From: DASXIW01 sp036497785
Lineage (GTDB): Bacteria; Pseudomonadota; Alphaproteobacteria; Acetobacterales; Acetobacteraceae
Reading direction: 5' to 3'
Length of the DNA: 17,761 nucleotides
NCBI GenBank assembly: GCA_036497785.1
Contig: DASXIW010000033.1
Coordinates: 1 to 17,761, forward strand
Each line of letters opens with the position of its first letter. Positions within the stretch are counted from its first letter, which is position 1. Positions 1 to 7,983 of this stretch are shown here, one piece after another. A program made the position numbers and the translations under genes. The notes under the pieces were generated by a model. That model saw nothing but the letters and a program-made list of their open reading frames with translations, was not told the DNA's origin and did no database searches.

Positions 1-252
1 TCAAGAACGGCGTGAGCGCTGCAAAACGGGCTTTGATGCTGGCCGTGTCAATCACCCAACAAGGCTAGTACGAACCGCAGACCGATTCCTACCCAATGAT
101 TCGGTTGTTCCGGCTCAGAACCTAAGTGCAAGACGTCGATGGAGTCTGTCAGCGACCACGCTCGCCTGGCGCGATCCCGCGAGATCGGGCCGCGTCTGCG
201 GCCAATCCGCCGCGGCGCCGGCCGGCTGGCGGGGATATAGTGCCTGACAGCG
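1..252. other. Stretch with no supportable gene
   Basis: All plus-strand frames here are either interrupted or lack a start with a ribosome binding site, and the minus-strand open frames look like GC-rich shadows. One frame stays open from base 2 to 247 but has the arginine-rich composition of a shadow frame. No RNA gene or repeat was recognised. It may be further gene debris continuous with the remnant to its right. Confidence 0.4.
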
Positions 253-481
253 ACGCTGGCGGTCGCGGGCTGCTCGCCCCGGGCACGATCTGCCGCCGCC
301 GCCCCAGATCGCCACGGAGCTGAAGCAGAAGCATCTGCTTCGGGCGCCCAGTGTTGCTGTCGAAGTGACCGAGTCCGACCGGTCTTGGTGCTGGGGGGAA
401 TGGCGCGGACAGTACGCCTACCAGCCCGGCGCGAAGCTGCTGCCGGGCAATATCGTCACGGTGCATCAGCGGTATTTCTGA
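253..481 (+). pseudogene. Unrecognised broken coding remnant, possibly a small lipoprotein
   Basis: I do not recognise this gene. The frame ending in TGA at 479-481 reads like real protein over its last ~55 codons (ATELKQKHLLRAPSVAVEV, then WCWGEWRGQYAYQPG and a C-terminal VTVHQRYF), but it has no convincing start. The frame that opens near 244 reads LTATLAVAGCS, which resembles a lipoprotein signal peptide with its lipobox cysteine. It is one register away and is preceded by TAG at 238-240. The simplest inference is a small lipoprotein gene broken by a frameshift near 290-305. It is convergent with the tadD remnant, whose end lies 20 bases away. It could also be chance open frame in GC-rich DNA. 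Confidence 0.3.
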
Positions 482-501
482 CGACCGTTGCGCGCGGCCC
501 C

Positions 502-996
502 TCAGGGCGTGGTGGTGGCGGCGCGGCGATTTGACGAGAATTCGCTGTAGCCCGCGAGCGCGGCCTGCGCATCGGTCGCGCTGAGCTCCTCGCGCAGCAT
601 CTTGTCCGCCTCGGCCGAACGCCCTGCGAGCTCCAGAGCAAGCGCGAAATTGTCACGGGTGCGGCGATCGTTTGTGCCGTCATTGGCAACTTGGCCGATC
701 ATTGCCGCGCCATTGCTGGCCTGGCCTGACATCGCCAGCGACAGGCCAAGATTTTCACGGGCGGAGTCGAGGTCGGGCGCGATCTCCAGCGCCCTGCGAT
801 AGGCGATCTGCGCCTCAGCGTGATGCGCCTGCATGTCGCGCGCGACGCCGAGATTGTTCAGCGCGTCGGTATTGTGCGGGTCGTGCGAGAGATAGGCGAC
901 GTACAGCTTCTCCGCCTCCGCCGGGTTGGAGGCGAGCACCGCCTTGGCGAGACCGAGCTGGGCAGTGCGGTTGCCCGGATCGAGGGTCAACACATG
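502..996 (-). pseudogene. tadD: tadD fragment: TPR-rich C-terminal half of a Tad pilus assembly protein
   Basis: The frame encodes about 163 residues of tandem tetratricopeptide repeats (DPGNRTAQLGLAKAVL, DPHNTDALNNLGVARDMQ, AEAQIAYRRALEIAPDLDSA, RENLGLSLAMSGQ) ending in TAG/TGA-terminated sequence typical of TadD. TadD is an outer-membrane-associated TPR pilotin of the Tad/Flp pilus machine and is usually well over 200 residues. The repeats begin abruptly, and the only start in frame is a GTG at 993 with no Shine-Dalgarno, directly inside a run shared with the upstream fragment. The N-terminal half and signal sequence are therefore missing or out of frame. It could still be a shortened expressed TPR protein, but its position among other cut genes argues for a pseudogene. 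Confidence 0.7.
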
Positions 997-1202
997 GCGA
1001 CATCGGCAAGCAGTTGCGCCGCGTCGCGGGCCGGAGATTTGCGGCTGCTGGTCTTCGCGGCACCGATGCGGCCGGCTTGGATCTGGCCGATCCGCGTGTT
1101 CAAGTGCTGCTGGCGGGACATCTGCTGCAACATGATCGCGCCGTCGATGAGCATCAGCACCGAGGCCAACACCGCGAGGCGCAACAACAGCTCGTGGTTC
1201 AT
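987..1202 (-). pseudogene. N-terminal fragment of a Tad membrane protein (TadC-like)
   Basis: The 71-residue frame starts with a membrane segment (LLLRLAVLASVLMLIDGAIM) followed by a basic, polar stretch (MSRQQHLNTRIGQIQAG) and stops at 987-989, overlapping the first codons of the tadD fragment. The layout resembles the start of TadC/TadB type II secretion F-family inner-membrane proteins, which anchor the pilus motor platform and are normally near 300 residues. The start ATG at 1202 lies 13 bases after the stop of the preceding fragment, as expected for tadB-tadC spacing. Two readings are possible: a tadC N-terminus fused by deletion to tadD, or a single membrane-anchored TPR protein broken by one frameshift near 990-1000. 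I favour the first. Confidence 0.5.
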
Positions 1203-1215
1203 GAAAGAAATCCCG

Positions 1216-1280
1216 TCATGCCAGGCTTTTCACGATGATGGTGCGCATGATGAACGCGCCCACGCCGAGTGAGGTGATGC
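1216..1280 (-). pseudogene. tadB: Probable TadB C-terminal tail
   Basis: About 20 codons reading ITSLGVGAFIMRTIIVKSLA end at TGA 1216-1218. The last residues of TadB platform proteins are a membrane segment followed by a short basic tail of this kind, and the gene immediately downstream looks like a tadC start, which is the normal tadB-tadC order. The frame runs without a break into the receiver-domain scrap upstream, so the tail is fused in frame to unrelated sequence. The match is short and the alternative is that it is simply the degenerate end of that receiver domain (LG-x-GAFIM resembling LGADDYI). Confidence 0.4.
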
Positions 1281-1391
1281 CGACGACGCGCTCAACCTCG
1301 TCGCCACGACCGGAGACGACGATGATGCCGCAATTCCGTTGGGCGGCGAGCCAGGAGATGAGGGAGACGCCATTCAGACGGTGACGAGACA
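1278..1391 (-). pseudogene. Response-regulator receiver domain fragment
   Basis: Read on the minus strand, this frame gives LNGVSLISWLAAQR followed by GIIVVSGRGDEVERVVG. That matches the middle of an OmpR-type receiver domain, where DGxxLxxWLR is followed by the beta-4 strand IIMxTxRGDExDRVxG, including the conserved T/S position (here S in VVSGR). Neither the acidic pocket, nor the phospho-acceptor aspartate, nor the switch lysine is present, and no output domain follows. Its left part overlaps the last codons of the tadG-like gene in another frame. It is therefore a scrap inserted between Tad gene remnants. Confidence 0.5.
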
Positions 1392-2567
1392 ATTTGATGT
1401 CCCAGTCGTGTTGCCGATCATAGTGACTGTGCCATTCGGCATATAGATCGCACCAGCCAGATTCTGGGTAGAGTTGCCGTGGAACGTTGCGCTCCCAGAC
1501 GAAGAGCTAAACAGGAGTCCTGCCGTCGTACCGCTGCTAGGCGCGGTCAGGTTAAGGGTTGAGCTGCCATTAACCGTCAGACTGCCGGACATGATGAAAG
1601 TCACCCCTGCTCCGTTCACGGTGCCATTTCCTTGGAAGCTAATGTTGCCGGCCACGTAATATGTGCCCGGGCTCAGAGTATAGGTTCCTGAACCGAAACT
1701 CAGAGAGCTATATGCCGTGCCAGACGACGCCGGCCCAAAGCCGTTGGAGTTTGGCTGGGAAGTAGTCGCAGAGCTAACGCTCAACTGGCTTCCGTATTTT
1801 GCGGCCCAAGGGTCCGGTATCTGCGGCAGAGATGACAATGGCTGATCACAAGAAGTCTGTCCCGAGTAGATCTGGTCATAACTTCCGCCGATCGTCCCAC
1901 TCGCCGCTATGCTTGGAACTCCAACTTGCGGCTTTCTGTTGAACTGAACGGAAGCATCGGACCGAAGATCGCAGCCAGACATTGCGATATCCGTGTTTTT
2001 ACCACCGCTGACCGTCAAATCATCGGTCGTGGTAATGCCGTCGGAAAAGCCATTCAGCGCCAGAACGCACGACGTTGAGCCGTTGGTGCGGGGCGTGACT
2101 TGCGCCACGTCGGTAGCAGTGACCGTTTGCATGGACGCGGACAGGAATATCCTCGTAAATATGAGTGGGACGGCTCGCTGCATCGTAACTGTGACGTTGG
2201 CCGGGCTGCTGAAGGTAATCGTGGCGGAATAGTTCCCGTAGCTGTCAGTCAGTGTCGTCTTACCATCACCGGTGCGCACGCCTACCGGTAGCCCATTCAG
2301 TTGGGCGACGTTGGCAGCTGCGGTGAGAGCAGAGGAAGCTGTTGCAGTAGATGCGTATTTCGCGGCGCCAGCCGCGGCAGAGGCATCGGCAGCCCTCTGC
2401 AATTCGGCGCGGATGGTCGCCCAGTAGCTGACGTCGATGCCAAGTCCCATTACCCCAACCAGGATCGGCAGCGTCAGCGCGGTCATGAGCGCGAATGCCC
2501 CACACTGGTCCCTCGCGAACCGGGAACACAGTATCCTAAGAGCATGGAAATATTTTCGTTTTCTCAT
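1374..2567 (-). pseudogene. TadE/TadG-like pilus-associated protein, C-terminally truncated
   Basis: The 397-residue product has the TadE/TadG signature at its N-terminus: a short basic leader (FARDQCGAFALMT), one membrane helix (LTLPILVGVMGLGIDVSYWA) and the adjacent amphipathic helix (AELQRAADASAAAGAAKYA) of this pseudopilin-like family. The remaining ~300 residues are Ser/Thr/Gly/Asn-rich and likely form an extracytoplasmic beta-rich domain. Such proteins are minor pilus components anchored in the inner membrane. The product ends abruptly at SNCLVTV, where family members usually run further, and the sequence then passes into the receiver scrap, so I infer truncation. It has no Shine-Dalgarno; its ATG overlaps the TGA of the upstream frame (ATGA at 2564-2567). 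It is visibly less GC-rich than the genes to its right. It may still be translated. Confidence 0.6.
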
Positions 2568-2809
2568 AAGTACGGTAACTGTCGAAAACTAGTAAAACCA
2601 CGCAACGACGCCTGAGCAGGCGCGGAGCTGATGGGGTGGGATCGCGAGGCGGGTGACAGTCCGGCCATCACGGCCAGGACCAGCGCCGCCATCACGCTCA
2701 CACTCGCCCGGCGATTGCACAGAACCGGGCAATTGCGCCGGAAGGAACGCACGCGATGGGTGATGTGCCAGTTGACCACGGAAGCCCCCGACCGGAAAAG
2801 CATCGCCAT
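2564..2809 (-). pseudogene. Second TadE/TadG-type N-terminal remnant
   Basis: This 81-residue frame contains RRASVSVMAALVLAVMAGLS at about residues 33-52. That is the arginine-flanked membrane segment that begins TadE/TadG proteins. After it the sequence turns into low-complexity residues (SPASRSHPISSAPAQAS) with no family resemblance. The family's short acidic/amphipathic helix after the membrane segment is missing. The frame ends with TGA overlapping the start ATG of the TadG-like gene by four bases, which could allow translational coupling. I read it as a gutted tadG/tadE paralogue; a small unknown membrane peptide is the alternative. Confidence 0.4.
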
Positions 2810-2836
2810 CGCGGAACAGATGGCACCGGCCCCACG

Positions 2837-2869
2837 GCCTAACGGCGGTGCGTTAAGTTGATGTTAGGC
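2837..2869. promoter_or_regulatory. 7-base inverted repeat upstream of the alkene reductase gene
   Basis: GCCTAAC at 2837-2843 and its exact reverse complement GTTAGGC at 2863-2869 flank 19 bases, about 95 bases before the reductase start. The segment is locally less GC-rich (GTTAAGTTGATG), as promoters often are. It could be an operator for a repressor controlling the reductase, or a chance hairpin. No regulator gene is adjacent. Confidence 0.25.
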
Positions 2870-2964
2870 GCTGCGTCTCGCGCACGTCACATCCGCCCCT
2901 CTGGATTTGCCGGGCTGTGCCGCCCATCTGGCGGCGTTGTACCTTCCATTCGAGAGGGCTTTGC

Positions 2965-4062
2965 ATGACCGCCGATCTGTTCCAACCCGTACGCCTCGGG
3001 CCGCTTATGCTGCCCAACCGCGTCGTCATGGCGCCCCTTACCCGCAGCCGCGCCGGCGCGGGCGACGTGCCCAGCCCGCTCGCCGCCACCTATTACGCCC
3101 AGCGCGCCGGCGCCGGGCTGATCATCAGCGAGGCGACGCAGATCACCCAGCAGGGCAAGGGCTATGCCTGGACCCCGGGCATCGAGACCCCGGCCCAACT
3201 GGCTGGCTGGCGTGTGGTGGCGGACGCTCTGCATGCGGCGGGCGGGCGGATCTTCATGCAGCTATGGCATGTCGGGCGGATCTCCCACCCCTCCCTGCAA
3301 CCCGGCGGCGGGCTGCCCGTGGCGCCCTCGGCCGTACGGCCGGAAGGCAATGCGTTCACGGAGACTGGCTTCCAACACCTCCAGACGCCTCGGGCCCTGG
3401 AGACGGACGAGATCCCGGGCATTGTCGAGGATTACCGCCGCGCCGCGCGCAACGCGCAGGAGGCCGGTTTCGACGGCGTGGAGATCCATGCCGCGAATGG
3501 CTATCTGATCGACCAGTTCCTGCGCGACAAGACCAACAAGCGTACCGACCGCTATGGCGGCAGCATCGAGAACCGCACCCGCTTCCTGCTGGAAGTGACC
3601 GAGGCTGTGGTGTCCGTGTGGGGCGGCGACCGGGTGGGCGTGCGTATCGCCCCGATCAGCCCGTTCAACGACATCGCGGATAGCAACCCGCAGGCCCTGT
3701 TCACCCATGTCGCGGAAAGCCTCAACCGGTTCGGGCTGGCCTATCTGCATGTGGTTGAAGGCGCGACGGGCGGCCAGCGCGAGATGGAGGGCGGGTTCGA
3801 TCTGCAAGGGCTGCGCCGGGCGTTCAAGGGGCTGTACATGGCCAATAACGGCTATGACCTGGCGCTGGCCCAACAGGCGCTGCGCGATGGCCGGGCCGAC
3901 CTGATCGCGTTCGGCCGCCCGTTCATTGCCAATCCCGACTTGGTGGAGCGGCTGCGCATCGGCGCGAAGCTGACCGATATCGATCCCAAAACGCTGTATG
4001 GCGGGGATGGGCGCGGTTATATCGACTACCACGCCTTGAAGCCGGTCGCCGCCGCCGACTAA
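2965..4062 (+). CDS. Old Yellow Enzyme family alkene reductase (NADH:flavin oxidoreductase)
   Basis: A 365-residue FMN-dependent TIM-barrel enzyme that reduces activated C=C bonds (enals, enones, maleimides, some nitro-esters) using NAD(P)H in the cytoplasm. Visible family motifs are the flavin-contact segment MAPLTRSRAG (T26), MQLWHVGR (W101-H102), the substrate-anchoring pair in EIHAANGYLIDQF (H175 and N178), the long conserved YGGSIENRTRFLLEV, and the C-terminal phosphate-binding stretch DLIAFGRPFIANPDL near residues 312-326. Length is normal. I chose the ATG at 2965 because GAGAGGG lies six bases upstream and the N-terminus then matches family members; an in-frame ATG at 2917 would add 16 unrelated residues. 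It is intact, unlike the efflux genes 103 bases downstream. Homologues are NemA-like. Its physiological substrate cannot be told from sequence. Confidence 0.93.
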   Translation: MTADLFQPVRLGPLMLPNRVVMAPLTRSRAGAGDVPSPLAATYYAQRAGAGLIISEATQITQQGKGYAWTPGIETPAQLAGWRVVADALHAAGGRIFMQLWHVGRISHPSLQPGGGLPVAPSAVRPEGNAFTETGFQHLQTPRALETDEIPGIVEDYRRAARNAQEAGFDGVEIHAANGYLIDQFLRDKTNKRTDRYGGSIENRTRFLLEVTEAVVSVWGGDRVGVRIAPISPFNDIADSNPQALFTHVAESLNRFGLAYLHVVEGATGGQREMEGGFDLQGLRRAFKGLYMANNGYDLALAQQALRDGRADLIAFGRPFIANPDLVERLRIGAKLTDIDPKTLYGGDGRGYIDYHALKPVAAAD

Positions 4063-4165
4063 CGGGCGCCGCCAGCCTTCGATGTGTTCCAGCCTTCGTT
4101 CTGTTTGCGAGACCAGGACGATCGCGCATGTATGATCCCAGGGGTCGTTGACCTGAGGGAACGAC

Positions 4166-4918
4166 GTGCGCATCGCCTTGGCCTTCGCGGCGCTACTGGC
4201 GTTGGCTTGCGGCATTGCCCTGAATACCGGGGTGCTGCCTTCCCGGATCGTAGCTGAGCAATACGCGGCGGTCCGGCAGCTTATTGCGCCGGCCGCGCCC
4301 GCATCGGCCGCCAGCGCGCCGGTCCCCGTCGTCGTCGCTGCCGTGTGCCTCGAGGACGTGCCGATCTTCCTGTCCCACATCGGCACGGTGCAGGCCTACA
4401 ACGCCGTCAATGTGAAGACGCAGGTCGATGGCACCAGCACGCAGATCCTGTTCACCGGGCAGGTGCATGTGCCGGTGTTGGCCTATGGCGCGGACGACAC
4501 GACCAAGCTGGATGAGGGGACGATCGATCTGGTGGACAACACGGTGGACCAGACCACCGGGACCATCAAGCTGAAGGCCAGCTTCCCCAACAAGGATATC
4601 CGCCTGTGGCCGGGCGATTTCGTGAACGGGCGGCTGATCGTGGACACCAGGCGCGGCGCCACGACGATACCGGAAACGGCACTGCGGCCCGGGCCGAACG
4701 GCGATTTCGTCTGGATCGTGCGGCCGGACAAGACGGCCGAATTCCGCGCCGTGGGCGCGGGGCAGGCCGCGGACGGGCGGGTGCTGATCGCGGCCGGCGT
4801 GAAGCGCGACGAGCTGGTGGTGACCGAAGGGCAGTTCCGCCTGGTCAATGACGCGCATGTGGAGATTACCCGCACCGAGCCCGCGCCGCCGCGCCCGGTG
4901 GCCGCCAGCTCGGGCTGA
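4166..4918 (+). pseudogene. mdtA: MdtA-like RND adaptor with a large internal deletion
   Basis: A periplasmic membrane-fusion (adaptor) protein of the MdtABC multidrug efflux type, 250 residues against roughly 380-420 for the family. It keeps an N-terminal membrane segment, the start of the barrel/lipoyl region (GTVQAYNAVNVKTQVDG, residues 73-89) and the C-terminal half (DEGTIDLVDNTVDQTTGTIK near 116-135, then the membrane-proximal domain). At about residue 98-102 the sequence jumps from ILFTGQ to VPVLAYGAD. The second lipoyl half, the alpha-helical hairpin that contacts the outer-membrane channel and the first half of the beta-barrel are therefore gone, in frame. Start is GTG at 4166 with TGAGGGA upstream. 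The product could be made but should not build a working pump. It is first in the mdtA-mdtB-mdtC operon, six bases before mdtB. Confidence 0.75.
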
Positions 4919-4924
4919 CGCGCC

Positions 4925-7900
4925 ATGTCCGCCCCTATCATCCTGCGTCCGATCGCGACGACGCTGATGATCGTGGCGATCGTGCTCATGGGCCTCATCG
5001 GCTATCGCCTGCTGCCGGTGGCCGCCCTGCCTACCGTCGATTTCCCTACCATCCAGGTCACGACCTCCTATCCCGGCGCCTCGCCCGAGGTGATCGAAAC
5101 GGCGATCACGGCGCCGCTGGAGCATTATTTCGGGCAGCCCCCAGGCCTGACCGCGATGAGCTCCACCAGTTCCTTCGCCAGCAGCCAGATAACGCTGCAA
5201 TTCGACCTGTAGCGGAAGATCGACGCGGCGGCGCGGGATGTGCAGGCGGCGATCAACGCGGCCTCGGGCTGGATCCCGGTGGGGCTGCTGCCCGGCCCGC
5301 CCACCTATCACGAGGTGAACCCCGCCGACACGCCGGTGCTGATCCTGGCCCTCACCTCCGACACGCTGCCGCTGCATGAAGTTGACGATTACGCCCAGAC
5401 GGTGATCGTGCAGAAGCTCTCGCAAGTCTCCGGCGTGGGCGCGGTGGCGATCGAGGGCGGGCAGACCCGCGCGGTGCGGCTGCAGGCCAATCCGGCGCTG
5501 CTCGCGGGCCTCGGCCTGTCGCTGGAGGATGTACGCCGCGCCGTGACGGCGGCGACGACGGACGCGCCGAAAGGGGGGCTGGACGGTGCGCAGCAGGCCA
5601 TTGCCGTCGGCGCCAACGACCAGCTATTCACCGCCGCCGGCTATCAGAACGTGGTGGTCGCATATCGCGACGGCGCGCCGGTGCTGCTGCGCGATATCGG
5701 CCACGCCATCGACGCTTCCGAGAATGCCGAGCTGGCCGGCTGGCACAACGGCGCGCCGGCCGTGATTCTCGACATACAGCGCCAGCCCGGCGCCAACACC
5801 ATCGCGGTGGTGGATGCGGTGCGTGCGCTGCTGCCCAAGCTCGGCGCCTCGTTGGCGCCTGCGCTGAAGATATCGGTGGTGACCGACCGCACCGTGACCA
5901 TCCGGGCCGCCATCGCCGATGTGCAGTTCACCCTGGTGCTGACCCTGGCACTGATGGTGCTGGTGATCTTCCTGTTCCTGCGCAAGCTGTGGGCGACGGT
6001 CATCCCCAGCGTCACGCTGCCGGTCTCGCTGGTGGCAACCTTCGCCGGCATGGCGCTGTTCGGGTTCAGCCTCGATAACCTGTCGCTGATGGCGCTCACC
6101 GTCGCCTCCGGCTTCGTGGTGGACGACGCCATTGTGATGATCGAGAACATCGTCCGCTACATCGAACGCGGCGAGCCGCCCTTGCAGGCGGCACTGAAAG
6201 GCGGGCGGCAGATCGGCTTCACCGTGGTCTCGCTCACCGTGCCGCTGGTGGCGGTGTTCCTCCCGCTGCTGCTGATGGGCGGGATCGTCGGGCGGCTGTT
6301 CCGCGAATTCGCCATCACCCTCTCGGTCGCCGTGGTGATTTCCGGCTTCGTCTCGCTCACGCTCACGCCAATGAAGTGCGCGCGCCTGCTGGCCGGCGCC
6401 TATGCTCGGGGGCTCGATTTCGTGCTGCGGCACAGGCCGGCCACGCTGGTGTTCTCGCTGTCTACGCTCGTCGCGACATTCTGGCTTTACGCCACGGTGA
6501 ACAAGGGCTTCCTGCCGCAGCAGGATACCGGCCTGCTGATCGGCACCACAGACGCGCCGCAGGATATCTCCTTCGCCGCCATTTCCGCCCGCCAGCGCGC
6601 CATTGCCGATGCCATCCGGGGCGATCCCGATGTGGTGGCGGTGGACAGCTTCGTCGGCGCCGGCACGGTGAACCCCACGCTCAACAGCGGCCGGCTATCG
6701 ACATCGGCTCGCCCGATCGCCGCGCGCCCGCGCCCGTGGTGATGGCGCGGCTGCGCGACCGCGTCGCCAGCATCCAGGGGATCGCACTGCATCTGCAACC
6801 CGCGCAGGACCTGGCCATAGAAACCCGCGCCTCGCGCACCCAGTATCAATACGTGCTGCAGGATCTGGACGGCGACGAATTGCGGCTATGGAGCGGCCGC
6901 ATGATCGCGGCCCTGCAACAGGCGCCGGAACTGGCCGACGTGGCGAGCGACCAGCTCGACCAGGGCTTGCAAATGACATCAATGTCGATCGGCAGGCGGC
7001 CGCGAGGATGGGCGTCACCATGTCCGCCATCGACCAGACGCTGTACGACGCATTCGGCCAGCGCCAGATCACCACCGTGACCCAGTACCACGTCATCCTG
7101 GAAATCGACCCAAAATTCCACGACGATCCCGACGTACTGGGCAAAATCTACGTGACGACGGCAAGCGCCCAATCCTCCACGGGCGGGGATGTCGCAAACG
7201 GCGTGGGCGCCGGCTTCCATCAGGCCTCTCCCGCCATTCCGCTTTCCGCCTTCGCGCATATCGGGCATGGCATGGCGCCGCTGGCCATCACCCATCGAGG
7301 CCTGTTCCCCGCCACCACCATCTCGTTCAACCTCGCCGATGGTGTGTCGTTGGGCGAGGCCGTCGCCTTGCTGCATCGGGTGGAACGCGGACTGGGGCTG
7401 CCCGAGGCGGTGGCGATCAGCCTCGCGGGGGCCGCGGCCGAATTCGCAACATTGCCCGATAGCGAAAGCGATCGTGACCGTCTACATCGCGCTGGGCGTG
7501 CTGTACGAAAGCTTCATCCACCCCATCACCATATTGTCCACCCTGCCCTCCGCCGGCGTGGGCGCGTTGCTGGCGCTGATGATCTGCGGGCAGGATCTCG
7601 ATCTGAACGCGCTGATCGGCATCGTGCTGCTGATGGGCGTCGTCTAGAAAAACGCCATCATGATGGTGGATTTCGCGCTGGAGGCCGAATGCGAGCGGGG
7701 CGAGACGCCGCTTGTCGCGATCCGGCAGGCCTGCATCCTGCGCTTTCGCCCCATCATGATGGCCGCCCTGTTCGGCGTGCTGCCGCTGGCGCTGGGGGCG
7801 GATACCGGGTCGGAATTACGCCGGCCCATGGGCATTGCCATTGTCGGCGGGCTGCTCGTCTCGCAATTCCTCACGCTTTACACCACACCGGTGATCTATC

Positions 7901-7983
7901 TCGCCTTCGACTGGATCGGCCACCGCAGGTGGCGCGCGCCCACGAAACAACCGGCGCGCGGCACCGAGGCCGCCCTGCCATGA
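4925..7983 (+). pseudogene. mdtB: MdtB-like RND pump subunit, multiply disrupted
   Basis: Inner-membrane proton-driven RND drug transporter subunit. Reading across frames recovers most of the protein: an N-terminus with TM1 (IILRPIATTLMIVAIVL), porter domains, the TM4 proton-relay motif GFVVDDAIVMIENI, a second porter half (RTQYQYVLQ, AIDQTLYDAFGQRQITT) and C-terminal TMs (LYESFIHPITILSTLP, LTLYTTPVIYL). Lesions are TAG at 5210-5212 (probably Ser TCG), a frameshift near 6694-6700, a frameshift near 6968-6975, an out-of-frame deletion of about ten codons near 7455-7468, and TAG at 7645-7647 where a lysine codon of the KKNAIMM motif is expected. The linker after LTLTPMKCARLL also looks shortened. 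Its TGA overlaps the mdtC ATG by three bases, as in an intact translationally coupled operon. No functional product is expected. Confidence 0.9.

Noticed and set aside
4105..4136. Promoter candidate TTGCGA and TATGAT before mdtA
   Set aside because: The boxes are 20 bases apart, beyond the usual 16-18, and the match is too weak to call.
3262..5425. Two long minus-strand open frames (374 and 410 codons) opposite the reductase, mdtA and mdtB
   Set aside because: They mirror codon bias of the sense genes and show shadow composition without motifs.
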